Below are positions 1 through 7,620 of a stretch of DNA of 64,000 nucleotides, one piece after another; position 1 is the stretch's first letter, and every line of letters begins with the position of its first letter. The position numbers and the translations under genes were made by a program. A model generated the notes under the pieces. The model searched no databases. It was given only the letters and a program-made list of their open reading frames with translations, and was not told the DNA's origin. Location of the stretch: contig JBFMDH010000014.1 of the NCBI GenBank assembly GCA_040754075.1, forward strand, positions 1 through 64,000. Direction: 5' to 3'. The DNA is from Acidobacteriota bacterium (GTDB lineage: Bacteria > Acidobacteriota > Blastocatellia > UBA7656).

Positions 1-1523
1 GGGCGGAAGGCGACGAGTATTTTTCGGTCTGGTTTGAATCATTTGCGGCGCATATTATGCAATCTCTGGGATCGCTTCCAACAGATTGCGTTTCGACAAG
101 TTACTCAACTTTTGTCATGTACATAGAACACAAAGGCAAATATTACGAAATGTTCAGCGGCGGCAATTGGCAGAATAAAACTTACGGGGTGAGTTATGCC
201 GTCAGTGACCGCGTGCTAAGAGAGGATGAATGGGAACAAGTTGCTGACGGTGAACAGACCTTGCCGATACTCAGAACCATTCCTCATCGGGTCATTGGTC
301 CCGGTCATAACTCTGTGGTTCGCGGACTCGATAATCGCGAATGGTTTTGTGTGTATCATCGCTGGTCAAGTGATAATCAGGCGCGGGTTTTGGCGATAGA
401 CCGTCTGGATTGGGTTGGCGAACGCATGTTTGTGATTGGCGCGACCACCACGCCGCAACCATCTCCCAATCCGCCGACGATCATTGACTATTTTAATGTG
501 CATCACGATGTGGATTTGGGAACTGAATGGCAATGCGAAGGCGGCAAATGGGTCGCGCGTGATGGACAAGCGATTCAGGAGGTGGATACGGGAATTGCAA
601 CGGCGCTTTGTCGTTACCAAACGCCTTATTTCATTGCCGAATTGGGATTGAAATTATTACCGCATCTGGACAGAAAAGGCGCATATGGTTTTGCGTTGAA
701 TAATTCTGAGGAAACGGTTGTGAGTTTCAAAATCCGACCGGCAAATTGTCTTGTTGAAATCGAATGGTTGCCTTTAAATGCCCATGAGGGCGAGCGTCGC
801 AAACAGGAGTTTACCTTGCCCGCGCATTTCAATTGCTGGGCATTTCACCTTTTAAGCGTGGAGGTCAATGGTTTGGCTGTGCATATTTCAATGGACGAGA
901 ATGCCATCCGCTGGCAAGCGCCGGTGCGCCTGCAACCGCTATCTATCGCTTTGCTGACCGAAGAGACGGCAGCAGCTTTTGCGGGCTTTTCCTTGACCCA
1001 TAGCTGGAATGATTTATTTATGGAAGAGTCTGCGCTGCCACTGGCTTATAACTACGTGACCCATTCGCAAGATGCAGGTTGGACGATTCGGGAAAAGAGC
1101 CTGCGGTTTGCAGGGCAGCCATCGTCTTCAATCATTACCAAGGGTCCCTTGCCCATTGATTATGAACTTCTGGTCAACCTGAAAGCCTGTGCCGAATCCC
1201 CTACTCAGCCCTTATATGGCATTCTACCGGCGCTTGATGGTGACGGTGGGGGAGCGGTTTTAAGGCTTTTGAAAGCCGGTGAAAACTGGGCATTGCAATA
1301 TGGGGATGCCCAGGAATCGCAATATTTTTCTCTGCCTGTAGATTTTAGCCCTTACGATTATCAACAATTTCGTTTTCGCAAGCGAGGGAAGTTTTTAACC
1401 ATCCATCTCGAAGGGCAAAGCATCGGAGAAATTAAGGTTCCGGTACTGGCGGAACGAATCGGACTGGAGGGCGCAGCGGGTTTCCCCGCGGTTGATAGAT
1501 TAGCCGTGACAGCCATCGGATAA
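1..1523 (+). CDS. GH43-like glycoside hydrolase, 5' end missing
   Basis: The frame is open from base 3 with no stop, so the ATG at 57 is internal and the gene begins outside the window. The visible part carries a GH43-like blade with IGPGHNSVV (bases about 294-320) and VYHRW shortly after, the pattern seen near the active site of family 43 arabinanases and xylosidases. After a proline-rich linker (TTPQPSPNPP) come about 340 residues of beta-sandwich-like sequence, probably a C-terminal accessory domain. The general acid cannot be placed in what is visible, so activity is unproven. It is followed 103 bases later by a GH1-like gene, which suggests a small polysaccharide-use unit. Confidence 0.7.
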   Translation, partial: AEGDEYFSVWFESFAAHIMQSLGSLPTDCVSTSYSTFVMYIEHKGKYYEMFSGGNWQNKTYGVSYAVSDRVLREDEWEQVADGEQTLPILRTIPHRVIGPGHNSVVRGLDNREWFCVYHRWSSDNQARVLAIDRLDWVGERMFVIGATTTPQPSPNPPTIIDYFNVHHDVDLGTEWQCEGGKWVARDGQAIQEVDTGIATALCRYQTPYFIAELGLKLLPHLDRKGAYGFALNNSEETVVSFKIRPANCLVEIEWLPLNAHEGERRKQEFTLPAHFNCWAFHLLSVEVNGLAVHISMDENAIRWQAPVRLQPLSIALLTEETAAAFAGFSLTHSWNDLFMEESALPLAYNYVTHSQDAGWTIREKSLRFAGQPSSSIITKGPLPIDYELLVNLKACAESPTQPLYGILPALDGDGGGAVLRLLKAGENWALQYGDAQESQYFSLPVDFSPYDYQQFRFRKRGKFLTIHLEGQSIGEIKVPVLAERIGLEGAAGFPAVDRLAVTAIG

Positions 1524-1626
1524 TTGCTTAGTATGGGCGTCGATATTTTTTGCCAAACGAATTGAAGGAGAAACAGGCTCTGAATGGCAATCGCTTTTTT
1601 GAGTCGGTAATCAATCACAAGCAAGA

Positions 1627-2922
1627 ATGAGTGATGTAAAGATAGGCTTGGAGCCGGAGAATTTCATATGGGCGAGCGGCATAGAAGATACCTTTGTGCC
1701 GCAGACCAAAGTGGGTCATCGGGCGCTTGATGAATACGAGTTAATGGGGCATTACGACCATTGGCGCGAAGATTTGGCGCTTTTGCGTGAGAGCGGTTTG
1801 CAGGTCGCGCGTTGGGGCGTGCCCTGGTATCGCGTTGAACCGGCGCGCGGCGAATTTGACTGGCGCTGGATTGATGAAGTGTTGCCTTACCTGATTGAAG
1901 AGTTAGGTATCACGCCAATCGTTGACCTCATGCATTATGGCTGTCCGTTCTGGTTGCGCCGTGAATTTGCCAATAACGAATATCCGCAGGCGGTTGCCGA
2001 TTATGTCAGTGCTTTCACGCAACGTTACCGGCACCTGGTCAAATATTACACGCCGCTCAATGAACCTGTGGTCAATGCTTTGATGTGCGGCAAACGCGGT
2101 GCCTGGCCGCCATATTTGAAAGGCGATAGCGGCTATGTGCGGGTGATGCTGCAAATCGTCAAGGGGGTGATTAAAACGGTCAATGCGATTAAAGCGATTG
2201 ACCCGGATTCGGTGATGGTGCAGGTGGAAGCCACGGGGTTGAGTCGCGCCATCCGTCACGATTTGGAAATTTTAGCCATCGAAGATCAGCGACGCGGTTA
2301 TCTCTTTTTCGATTTGATTACCGGTCAAGTCGGCTACGACCATCCGCTGTATGGCTGGTTGTTGCGTTCGGGCGCTTCGCCGCACGATCTTGCGGAAATC
2401 GCCGAACACCCGATTCCCATTGAAGTCTTGGGAATGAATTTTTATCCGCAATGGTCTACGCAGCAGATTTATATCGACCCTAAAGGCCGTCTCTCGTATC
2501 GCGCCATTGAACACGATGGCGTCGGCTTCTTTTCGTTGATTGAAGATTATTATGAGCGTTATAAAACGCCGGTGATGATTACCGAAACCAGCGCCTTCGG
2601 AAGCGATGAAGTGCGTTCGCAATGGCTTGAACAGTCGGTTGAAACGGTAAAACAACTGCGCGAAAAAGGCGTGCCGGTGATAGGTTATACGTGGTTTCCG
2701 TTATTTACCATGGTCGATTGGCGTTATCGTTTGGGGCGTCGTTCGGTTGAGCGTTATTACATCGACCTCGGTCTATACAAGATGAATCGCGCGGAAGACG
2801 GGAAACGTTGGCTAAAGACCGGACTCGTCGAACAACTGCAAAGTTACATCAACAATCCGCAAGCGGCTATCGGTGAAGTTGGCGTCGCTACCACTTTAAA
2901 GAAAGAAGCAACCGAAGTTTGA
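1627..2922 (+). CDS. Family 1 glycoside hydrolase (beta-glucosidase-like)
   Basis: 431 residues with the GH1 TIM-barrel signature. TPLNEP puts the acid/base glutamate at residue 146, and the strand VMITETSAFG puts the likely nucleophile at Glu320. There is no signal peptide, so it is probably cytoplasmic and acts on short beta-linked sugars. The usual GH1 (I/V)TENG nucleophile motif is replaced by ITETS, which fits the divergent branch of GH1-like proteins often fused to or placed beside sugar-nucleotide enzymes; the substrate cannot be predicted. The ATG at 1627 lacks a strong ribosome site. A tail of about 35 residues after the barrel (YINNPQAA onward) looks disordered. Confidence 0.8.
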   Translation: MSDVKIGLEPENFIWASGIEDTFVPQTKVGHRALDEYELMGHYDHWREDLALLRESGLQVARWGVPWYRVEPARGEFDWRWIDEVLPYLIEELGITPIVDLMHYGCPFWLRREFANNEYPQAVADYVSAFTQRYRHLVKYYTPLNEPVVNALMCGKRGAWPPYLKGDSGYVRVMLQIVKGVIKTVNAIKAIDPDSVMVQVEATGLSRAIRHDLEILAIEDQRRGYLFFDLITGQVGYDHPLYGWLLRSGASPHDLAEIAEHPIPIEVLGMNFYPQWSTQQIYIDPKGRLSYRAIEHDGVGFFSLIEDYYERYKTPVMITETSAFGSDEVRSQWLEQSVETVKQLREKGVPVIGYTWFPLFTMVDWRYRLGRRSVERYYIDLGLYKMNRAEDGKRWLKTGLVEQLQSYINNPQAAIGEVGVATTLKKEATEV

Positions 2923-3010
2923 AAGACCGGGTTGGCGCTGAATGCCCGGTTTAAAAATCGTATCATTTGATAAAACTACGGCGGCTTATTAAAAAATAAA
3001 AATAATTTTC

Positions 3011-3040
3011 TTGACTTTGACTTTAGCGAATTAGTATTCT
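3011..3040 (+). promoter_or_regulatory. Candidate sigma70 promoter of the sulfur operon
   Basis: A TTGACT hexamer at 3011-3016 is followed after 18 bases by TATTCT (3035-3040). TAGTAT (3032-3037) at 15 bases is an alternative. It sits just upstream of the first aptamer in an AT-rich stretch, where a leader-RNA promoter is expected. Assigned by pattern only. Confidence 0.45.
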
Positions 3041-3056
3041 GAGCCTTCAACGTCAT

Positions 3057-3102
3057 CGTGGTGATTTAAGCAAATTGCTCCACGTAAAAAATGTGCTAAA
3101 CC
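3057..3102 (+). promoter_or_regulatory. SAM-II riboswitch aptamer, copy 1
   Basis: Matches the SAM-II (metA motif) layout piece by piece. P1 is CGTGG 3057-3061 with CCACG 3080-3084. The P1 loop has TGATTTAA, four bases, then ATTGC, the same spacing as the classical metX aptamer. An A-rich joint follows, and then the pseudoknot-forming 3' strand GCTAAAC at 3095-3101. SAM-II aptamers bind S-adenosylmethionine and shut off methionine-pathway genes. A second copy lies 120 bases downstream. Confidence 0.85.
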
Positions 3103-3121
3103 GCGGAGAGAAATTTTAAAA

Positions 3122-3150
3122 GCCTCGCGCAGTTTAGCGCGGGGCTTTTT
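3122..3150 (+). terminator. Intrinsic terminator of SAM-II copy 1
   Basis: Stem GCCTCGCGC 3122-3130 with GCGCGGGGC 3137-3145 (G-T pairs allowed), six-base loop, then five T. The loop and 3' stem contain GTTTAGC (3132-3138), complementary to the aptamer strand GCTAAAC (3095-3101). A competing antiterminator that SAM binding would prevent is therefore visible in the sequence. Confidence 0.8.
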
Positions 3151-3176
3151 CATTTTGGTTCTTTGCACTGTTTTTT

Positions 3177-3222
3177 GTGGCGATTTAAGGCAACTTGCTC
3201 CACGTAAAAAACTGCTAAACAG
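3177..3222 (+). promoter_or_regulatory. SAM-II riboswitch aptamer, copy 2
   Basis: P1 is GTGG 3177-3180 with CCAC 3200-3203. The loop reads CGATTTAA, then GGCA, then ACTTGC, followed by an A-rich joint and GCTAAAC at 3214-3220. It keeps the key SAM-II blocks but differs from copy 1 at several positions, so the two are diverged duplicates rather than a recent perfect repeat. It lies 155 bases before the ThrC-like start and has its own terminator. Confidence 0.8.
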
Positions 3223-3242
3223 TCCGGTGTACTCTATACGAT

Positions 3243-3274
3243 GCCCCGCGTCATGTTTGGCGCGGGGCTTTTTA
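3243..3274 (+). terminator. Intrinsic terminator of SAM-II copy 2
   Basis: Perfect stem GCCCCGCG 3243-3250 with CGCGGGGC 3261-3268 and a run of T after it. GTTTGGC (3255-3261) in the loop can pair with aptamer strand GCTAAAC 3214-3220 (one G-U pair), the same antiterminator geometry as in copy 1. Confidence 0.85.
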
Positions 3275-3358
3275 TTTTTGTCTGGTGAATTGAGGTAAAC
3301 CCCTTGAACACAAATCCGCCATCAGCCAACTGCTTGTTTTGAAAAGGAGAGTACAAAT

Positions 3359-4597
3359 ATGAGTTTCGTCAAAAATCTGCAATGTCGCGAATGCGGCGCA
3401 ATATATCCTAAAGAACCGATTGCCGGTTGCTCAGAATGTTTTGCGCCGCTTGAAGTCGATTACGATTACCAGGCTATTTCCCGCCATCTTTCACACGACA
3501 TCATTCAACAACGAGAAAAAAATCTCTGGCGTTATCGTGAACTGTTGCCGCTTGAACAGGAACCCGTCGTTGGACGCGCCAGCGGCTTTACGCCGCTCAT
3601 TCGCGCAGACCGTTTGGCGCGGGCGCTTGGCGTCGAACGCCTCTACATCAAAAACGACAGCGTCAACGCGCCCACGCTTTCGTTCAAAGACCGTGTGACT
3701 TCGGTTGCGATCAACAAGGCGCGGGAATTCGGCTTGCAGGCGGTTGGTTGCGCATCAACGGGCAATCTCGCAAATTCCGTTGCTGCACAAGCGGCTGCCG
3801 CAGGACTCCCGGCTTACATTCTGATTCCCGATAATCTCGAAAAAAGTAAAGTGGTCGCGACGCAGATTTTTGGCGCGCGGGTGATTGCCGTGCGCGGCAA
3901 TTATGATGATGTCAATCGCCTGTGCACCCAAATCGCCGACCGTTTTTCGTGGGGATTCGTGAATGTCAACTTGCGACCGTTTTATGGTGAGGGTTCAAAA
4001 ACCTTCGGGTATGAAATCGTCGAACAACTCGGTTGGCGCGCGCCCGACAATATCGTTGTGCCGATGGCAGGCGGTTCATTAATCAGCAAAATTTACAAAG
4101 GCATCAAAGAGTTTGAAAAATTGGGACTCCTTGCGGGTGAAGCCAATACCAAAATTCACGGCGCGCAAGCCACGGGTTGCAATCCCATCACCACAGCCGT
4201 TAAACAACGCACCACCAAAATTCGCCCCGTAAAGCCCAACACCATCGCGAAATCATTAGCGATTGGCAACCCTGCCGACGGTTATCACGCCGCCGGCATT
4301 ATCGCCAAAAGCGGCGGCTGGGCTGAGGATGTAACCGACGCGGAAATCGTTGACGGTATTCGCTTGCTTGCCGAAACCGAAGGCGTGTTTGCCGAAACCG
4401 CAGGTGGCGTCACCGTAGCGGTTGCGAAAAAGCTGATTGAACAGGGACACCTCAAACGCGATGAACTCACGGTAATTGCCATCACCGGTAACGGATTGAA
4501 AACTCAGGAAGCCATCGAACTCGCGCCGCCGCAAATCATCGAACCGAAATTAATCGCTTTTGAAGCCGCCATCGGCGCATTGAGAGCAACGGCTTAA
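3359..4597 (+). CDS. Threonine-synthase-like PLP enzyme, candidate homocysteine synthase
   Basis: 412 residues of fold-type II PLP enzyme. An N-terminal zinc ribbon has Cys9, Cys12, Cys24 and Cys27. The PLP lysine is Lys110 in LSFKDR, and TGNLANS forms the phosphate/substrate loop. By family it is a threonine synthase, which acts on O-phosphohomoserine. Control by two SAM-II riboswitches, and a sulfur-carrier gene 97 bases downstream, argue instead for homocysteine or methionine synthesis from the same activated homoserine; that function is inferred. AAAGGAGAG (about 3341-3349) precedes the ATG. A genuine threonine synthase under unusual control remains the alternative. Confidence 0.8.
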   Translation: MSFVKNLQCRECGAIYPKEPIAGCSECFAPLEVDYDYQAISRHLSHDIIQQREKNLWRYRELLPLEQEPVVGRASGFTPLIRADRLARALGVERLYIKNDSVNAPTLSFKDRVTSVAINKAREFGLQAVGCASTGNLANSVAAQAAAAGLPAYILIPDNLEKSKVVATQIFGARVIAVRGNYDDVNRLCTQIADRFSWGFVNVNLRPFYGEGSKTFGYEIVEQLGWRAPDNIVVPMAGGSLISKIYKGIKEFEKLGLLAGEANTKIHGAQATGCNPITTAVKQRTTKIRPVKPNTIAKSLAIGNPADGYHAAGIIAKSGGWAEDVTDAEIVDGIRLLAETEGVFAETAGGVTVAVAKKLIEQGHLKRDELTVIAITGNGLKTQEAIELAPPQIIEPKLIAFEAAIGALRATA

Positions 4598-4601
4598 TCA
4601 A

Positions 4602-4646
4602 GTGATGAGTAATGAGTGATGAGTAATGAGTGATGAGTAATGAGTG
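4602..4646 (+). repeat. Short tandem repeat, 14-base unit, about 3 copies
   Basis: A GTGATGAGTAATGA unit is repeated head to tail directly after the ThrC-like stop. The same word family recurs at 22434-22494, so it is a dispersed intergenic microrepeat of this genome. No function is visible. Confidence 0.8.
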
Positions 4647-4694
4647 CAGGTGGTTTTATATATCACCTGCGAATGAAATAAAGGAGAAATGATT

Positions 4695-4970
4695 ATGTCA
4701 CTAAAAGTTATTATTCCGACCCTGCTTCGTAAATTCACCAATGACAAAGAAGAGGTCGAAGCGCAAGCCACAACGATTAAAGAATTGATTGAAACCCTCG
4801 ATTCAAACTATCCGGGGTTTCGCGCGCGGGTGTGCGAAGAGAACGGCGATTTGCGTCGCTTCATCAACATCTATGTGAACGGCGAAGACATTCGCTTCCT
4901 CGATGATTTAGCCACGCGCACTACGGATGGCGCAGAAATTTCCATCGTTCCGGCAATCGCTGGCGGATGA
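4695..4970 (+). CDS. ThiS/MoaD-family sulfur carrier ending in Gly-Gly
   Basis: 91 residues of ubiquitin-like beta-grasp protein. It ends exactly at IVPAIAGG, so the diglycine tail can be adenylated and thiocarboxylated without trimming. It resembles CysO of mycobacteria, which delivers sulfide to CysM, and HcyS-type carriers in homocysteine synthesis. GGAG at 4683-4686 is eight bases from the ATG at 4695 and only two from the ATG at 4689, so 4695 is chosen. It lies between two fold-type II PLP enzymes; which one it serves is not settled by sequence. Residues 1-91 of the fusion at 7859 are a paralog of the same length. Confidence 0.85.
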   Translation: MSLKVIIPTLLRKFTNDKEEVEAQATTIKELIETLDSNYPGFRARVCEENGDLRRFINIYVNGEDIRFLDDLATRTTDGAEISIVPAIAGG

Positions 4971-5068
4971 AAAGGAAGATGGGGAGAAAGGGAGCGCGGG
5001 AGAAGGGGAGCCGGTCACGCTCTCGGATATTTTTGTTGGTTATTACCTTGATGGAATAGAGAAGCAGG

Positions 5069-5827
5069 ATGATTGATTTAAAAGATAAAGTGGCACTCAT
5101 TACCGGCGCGTCGCGTGGCATTGGCGCGGCGGCGGCGTTGAAATTTGCAAAAGCGGGCGCTGCGGTAGTGGTCAATTATTTTCGCAATGAAGCTGATGCC
5201 CATCGGGTGGTTCGCGATTGTCATTCGCTTGATGCGCGCGCCATTGCCGTGCAAGCCGATGTTTCGCGATTTGAAGATGTGCGCGCTTTGTTTGAAAGAA
5301 CGCTTGCCCAGTTCGGGCGATTGGATGTGCTGGTCGCAAACGCCGGTATCTGGACGACGGGCGCAATTGATGAACTTGATGAAGCGAAGTGGCAGGAGAC
5401 GATAGATGCCAACCTCAAAAGTGTCTATGCGTGCTGTCACTTCGCGGCAAAACTTTTTAAACAACAACGCAGCGGTCACATCATCACGGTGTCATCGACC
5501 GCAGGGCAGCGCGGCGAGGCTTTGCATTCGCATTACGCGGCGTCCAAAGGCGGGATTATTTCGTTGACCAAATCCTTGGCTACTGAACTTGGCGAATATG
5601 GGGTGACGGTCAATTGTGTTGCGCCGGGCTGGGTCGATACCGATTTATCTGCCGAACCGCTGCGCGATACGCGCGAACTCGAAAAAATCAATCGCAACAT
5701 TCCGCTCGGTCGCGTTGCTTCAGCCGATGACGTAGCGGGACCGATTCTATTTCTCGCCACAGACCTGGCGCGCCACATCACGGGCGAAATTTTAAATGTG
5801 AATGGCGGCGCGGTTTTATGCGGTTAA
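5069..5827 (+). CDS. Short-chain dehydrogenase/reductase (FabG-like)
   Basis: 252 residues of classical SDR. The Rossmann motif is GASRGIG at 13-19. The NAG motif (NAGIW) and the catalytic YxxxK in HYAASKGG follow, and the C-terminus ends GGAVLCG. It is probably an NADP-dependent oxidoreductase, and such proteins are commonly annotated 3-oxoacyl-ACP reductase. Nothing in the sequence fixes the substrate. Its place between the sulfur carrier and the CysM-like gene is odd, because no SDR step is known in CysO-type pathways. A role in making or recycling an amino-acid precursor is possible but unsupported. Confidence 0.8.
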   Translation: MIDLKDKVALITGASRGIGAAAALKFAKAGAAVVVNYFRNEADAHRVVRDCHSLDARAIAVQADVSRFEDVRALFERTLAQFGRLDVLVANAGIWTTGAIDELDEAKWQETIDANLKSVYACCHFAAKLFKQQRSGHIITVSSTAGQRGEALHSHYAASKGGIISLTKSLATELGEYGVTVNCVAPGWVDTDLSAEPLRDTRELEKINRNIPLGRVASADDVAGPILFLATDLARHITGEILNVNGGAVLCG

Positions 5828-5830
5828 AGA

Positions 5831-5892
5831 TTGAAAGCGTCGCTTTAACGAGAGAATTTTGCCAAAGGGAAAGTGACGGGCGACGCTTTCAA
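5831..5892. repeat. Perfect 13-base inverted repeat
   Basis: TTGAAAGCGTCGC at 5831-5843 and GCGACGCTTTCAA at 5880-5892 form a perfect stem with a 36-base loop between the SDR and cysM-like genes. There is no T run after it, so it is not a standard terminator. It may be an RNA processing or stability element, or a small palindromic repeat. Confidence 0.6.
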
Positions 5893-6026
5893 CGATGAAA
5901 GGCAAAAGGCAAAATATCGAGCGGGTCTTTGTTGGGTGTGAAGGTGTTGGGCGCTTATTGATACGAAGGTCTACAGAGGAGTTTTTGCCAGGGCTTGTTC
6001 GTGATGTTATCCTTGAACACAGAAGT

Positions 6027-6998
6027 ATGAAAACGAATTCAATTTTGTCCCCCGCTGAAATCGTTTCGTCTGTTGAAGACGCTGCTATCACCCGCGCGCG
6101 CGCGCCGCAGGAAGCCTGGCAATTGGTCGGCAATACGCCTTTGCTGAAACTCAAAAAACTTGCGGCTGAAGGCGTTGAAATTTATGCCAAAGCCGAATGG
6201 TTCAATCCCAGCGGTTCCGTAAAAGACCGACCGGCGCTCAATATTATTTTAGAAGGCGAACGCAGCGGCAAACTCACGCGCGATAAAATTCTGCTCGATG
6301 CGACATCAGGCAACACCGGCATCGCTTATGCCTGGTTAGGCGCAGCCAGAGGCTACCGCGTGAAACTCGCTTTGCCGCAAAACGCCAGTGAAGAGCGCAA
6401 ACGCATTTTAAAAGCTTATGGCGCGGATTTGGTTTTAACCAATCCCCTGGAAGGTTCGGACGGGGCGATTCGCGAAGCGCGCCGGCTTTACAGCGAAAAC
6501 CCGGATTTGTACTTTTACGCAGACCAGTACAACAATGATGCGAACTGGCGGGCGCATTACGAAACCACTGCGCCGGAAATCTGGAATCAAACGCAGGGAC
6601 GGATTACACACTTTGTTGCGGGACTCGGAACCAGCGGCACTTTTGTTGGCGCAAGCCGCCGCTTGAAAGAATTGAATCCGCAAATTCACTGTATTTCGTT
6701 TCAACCCGATTCGCCTTTTCACGGGCTTGAAGGGTTGAAACACATGGAGACAGCGATTGTGCCGGGCATTTATGATGATTCGATTGCCGATGAAAATTTA
6801 GAAGTGAGCACCGAAGCAGCGCACGAATATGCCAGACTTTTAGGCAGACGCGAAGGCTTGCTGGTTGGCATTTCATCTGCTGCCGCGGTTGCCTGTGCGG
6901 TAAACGTCGCGAAGAAAATGCAAAGCGGTGTGGTGGTCGCTATTTTGCCCGACAGCGCCGATAAATATTTGAGTGAAGATTTTTGGAATGGCGAATAA
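6027..6998 (+). CDS. cysM: CysM-like cysteine synthase, carrier-dependent type
   Basis: 323 residues of fold-type II PLP enzyme. The PLP lysine is Lys66 in GSVKDRP and the TSGNTG loop is at 93-98. LEGLKHMETAIVPGIYD resembles the mycobacterial CysM branch, which uses O-phosphoserine and thiocarboxylated CysO in place of free sulfide. The JAMM peptidase directly downstream supports this reading. The open frame extends up to 5895, but the upstream part looks non-coding and homology begins around WQLVGNTPLLKL, so the ATG at 6027 is preferred; its ribosome site is weak. It most likely makes carrier-bound cysteine. Confidence 0.8.
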   Translation: MKTNSILSPAEIVSSVEDAAITRARAPQEAWQLVGNTPLLKLKKLAAEGVEIYAKAEWFNPSGSVKDRPALNIILEGERSGKLTRDKILLDATSGNTGIAYAWLGAARGYRVKLALPQNASEERKRILKAYGADLVLTNPLEGSDGAIREARRLYSENPDLYFYADQYNNDANWRAHYETTAPEIWNQTQGRITHFVAGLGTSGTFVGASRRLKELNPQIHCISFQPDSPFHGLEGLKHMETAIVPGIYDDSIADENLEVSTEAAHEYARLLGRREGLLVGISSAAAVACAVNVAKKMQSGVVVAILPDSADKYLSEDFWNGE

Positions 6999-7083
6999 AC
7001 CAGGGTAGGCAGGATAAGCAGGATAAAATTTATTCTTATCATCTTGCTCATCCCTGTTAAATCCGAATTTGGAGTTTGAACTT

Positions 7084-7524
7084 TTGATTAAGGTCACACC
7101 AGCGCACCTGGACGAAATTAAAAAGCACGGCGAAGAAACCTATCCGCACGAATGTTGCGGATTCCTGATTGGCGAAAAAGCGGGTGACATCAATGTGTTG
7201 CGCATCGTGCATCGGGCGATTAATGAATGGACGAAAAATGAAGGGAGCGAGTCGCAGGCAAACCGTTATTTGATAACCCCTGAACAATCGCGTCAGGCGG
7301 AACTGCGAGCCCGCGAGCAGGGATTTGGGGTCATCGGGTTTTATCATTCGCACCCTGATCATCCGGCACGTCCATCGGGGTTTGATTTAGACCACAGTTG
7401 CTGGCCCTCCGATTCATATATCATCGTTTCGGTTGAAAAAGGTCGGGCATCCGTGCTTAACTCTTTTACGAAACCTGACTACGAGAAATTCGAGCAGGAA
7501 GAAATAGTGATAGTGGAAGAATGA
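7084..7524 (+). CDS. mec: JAMM/Mov34 metallopeptidase (Mec-like)
   Basis: 146 residues with the complete zinc site: Glu23, then His88 and His90 in HSHP, Ser98 and Asp101 (HxH-x7-S-x2-D). Mycobacterial Mec removes cysteine from the CysO-Cys adduct, and HcyD-type relatives trim or release carrier adducts in homocysteine synthesis. No ATG is available. GGAG at 7071-7074 is nine bases before TTG 7084, whereas the TTG at 7069 overlaps that site, so 7084 is chosen. Here it may free amino acids from one or both carriers, and it may also cut the internal Gly-Gly of the downstream fusion. Confidence 0.85.
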   Translation: MIKVTPAHLDEIKKHGEETYPHECCGFLIGEKAGDINVLRIVHRAINEWTKNEGSESQANRYLITPEQSRQAELRAREQGFGVIGFYHSHPDHPARPSGFDLDHSCWPSDSYIIVSVEKGRASVLNSFTKPDYEKFEQEEIVIVEE

Positions 7525-7578
7525 AGCGGCGCAAAGCGATTCGCGCCGGTAAAAAACCGAGCAGGCAGGTCTTGCTCA

Positions 7579-7620
7579 ATGTTAAAAGACATTCGCCACG
7601 AATTAGACAAACTCGAATAG
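7579..7620 (+). CDS. Possible 13-residue upstream leader peptide
   Basis: ATG 7579 to TAG 7620 encodes MLKDIRHELDKLE. GCAGGT lies about eight bases before the ATG. The stop is five bases before the ATG of the poly-Cys peptide, so translation could be coupled. The reading frame runs through the 5' arm of the attenuator-like stem. Coding status is uncertain. Confidence 0.35.
   Translation: MLKDIRHELDKLE

Noticed and set aside
3359-4597. Simple housekeeping threonine synthase
   Set aside because: Two SAM-II switches and adjacent carrier genes point to sulfur amino-acid synthesis; the alternative is kept in the entry.
5895-6026. N-terminal extension of the CysM-like protein
   Set aside because: Composition differs from the family and homology starts after 6027.
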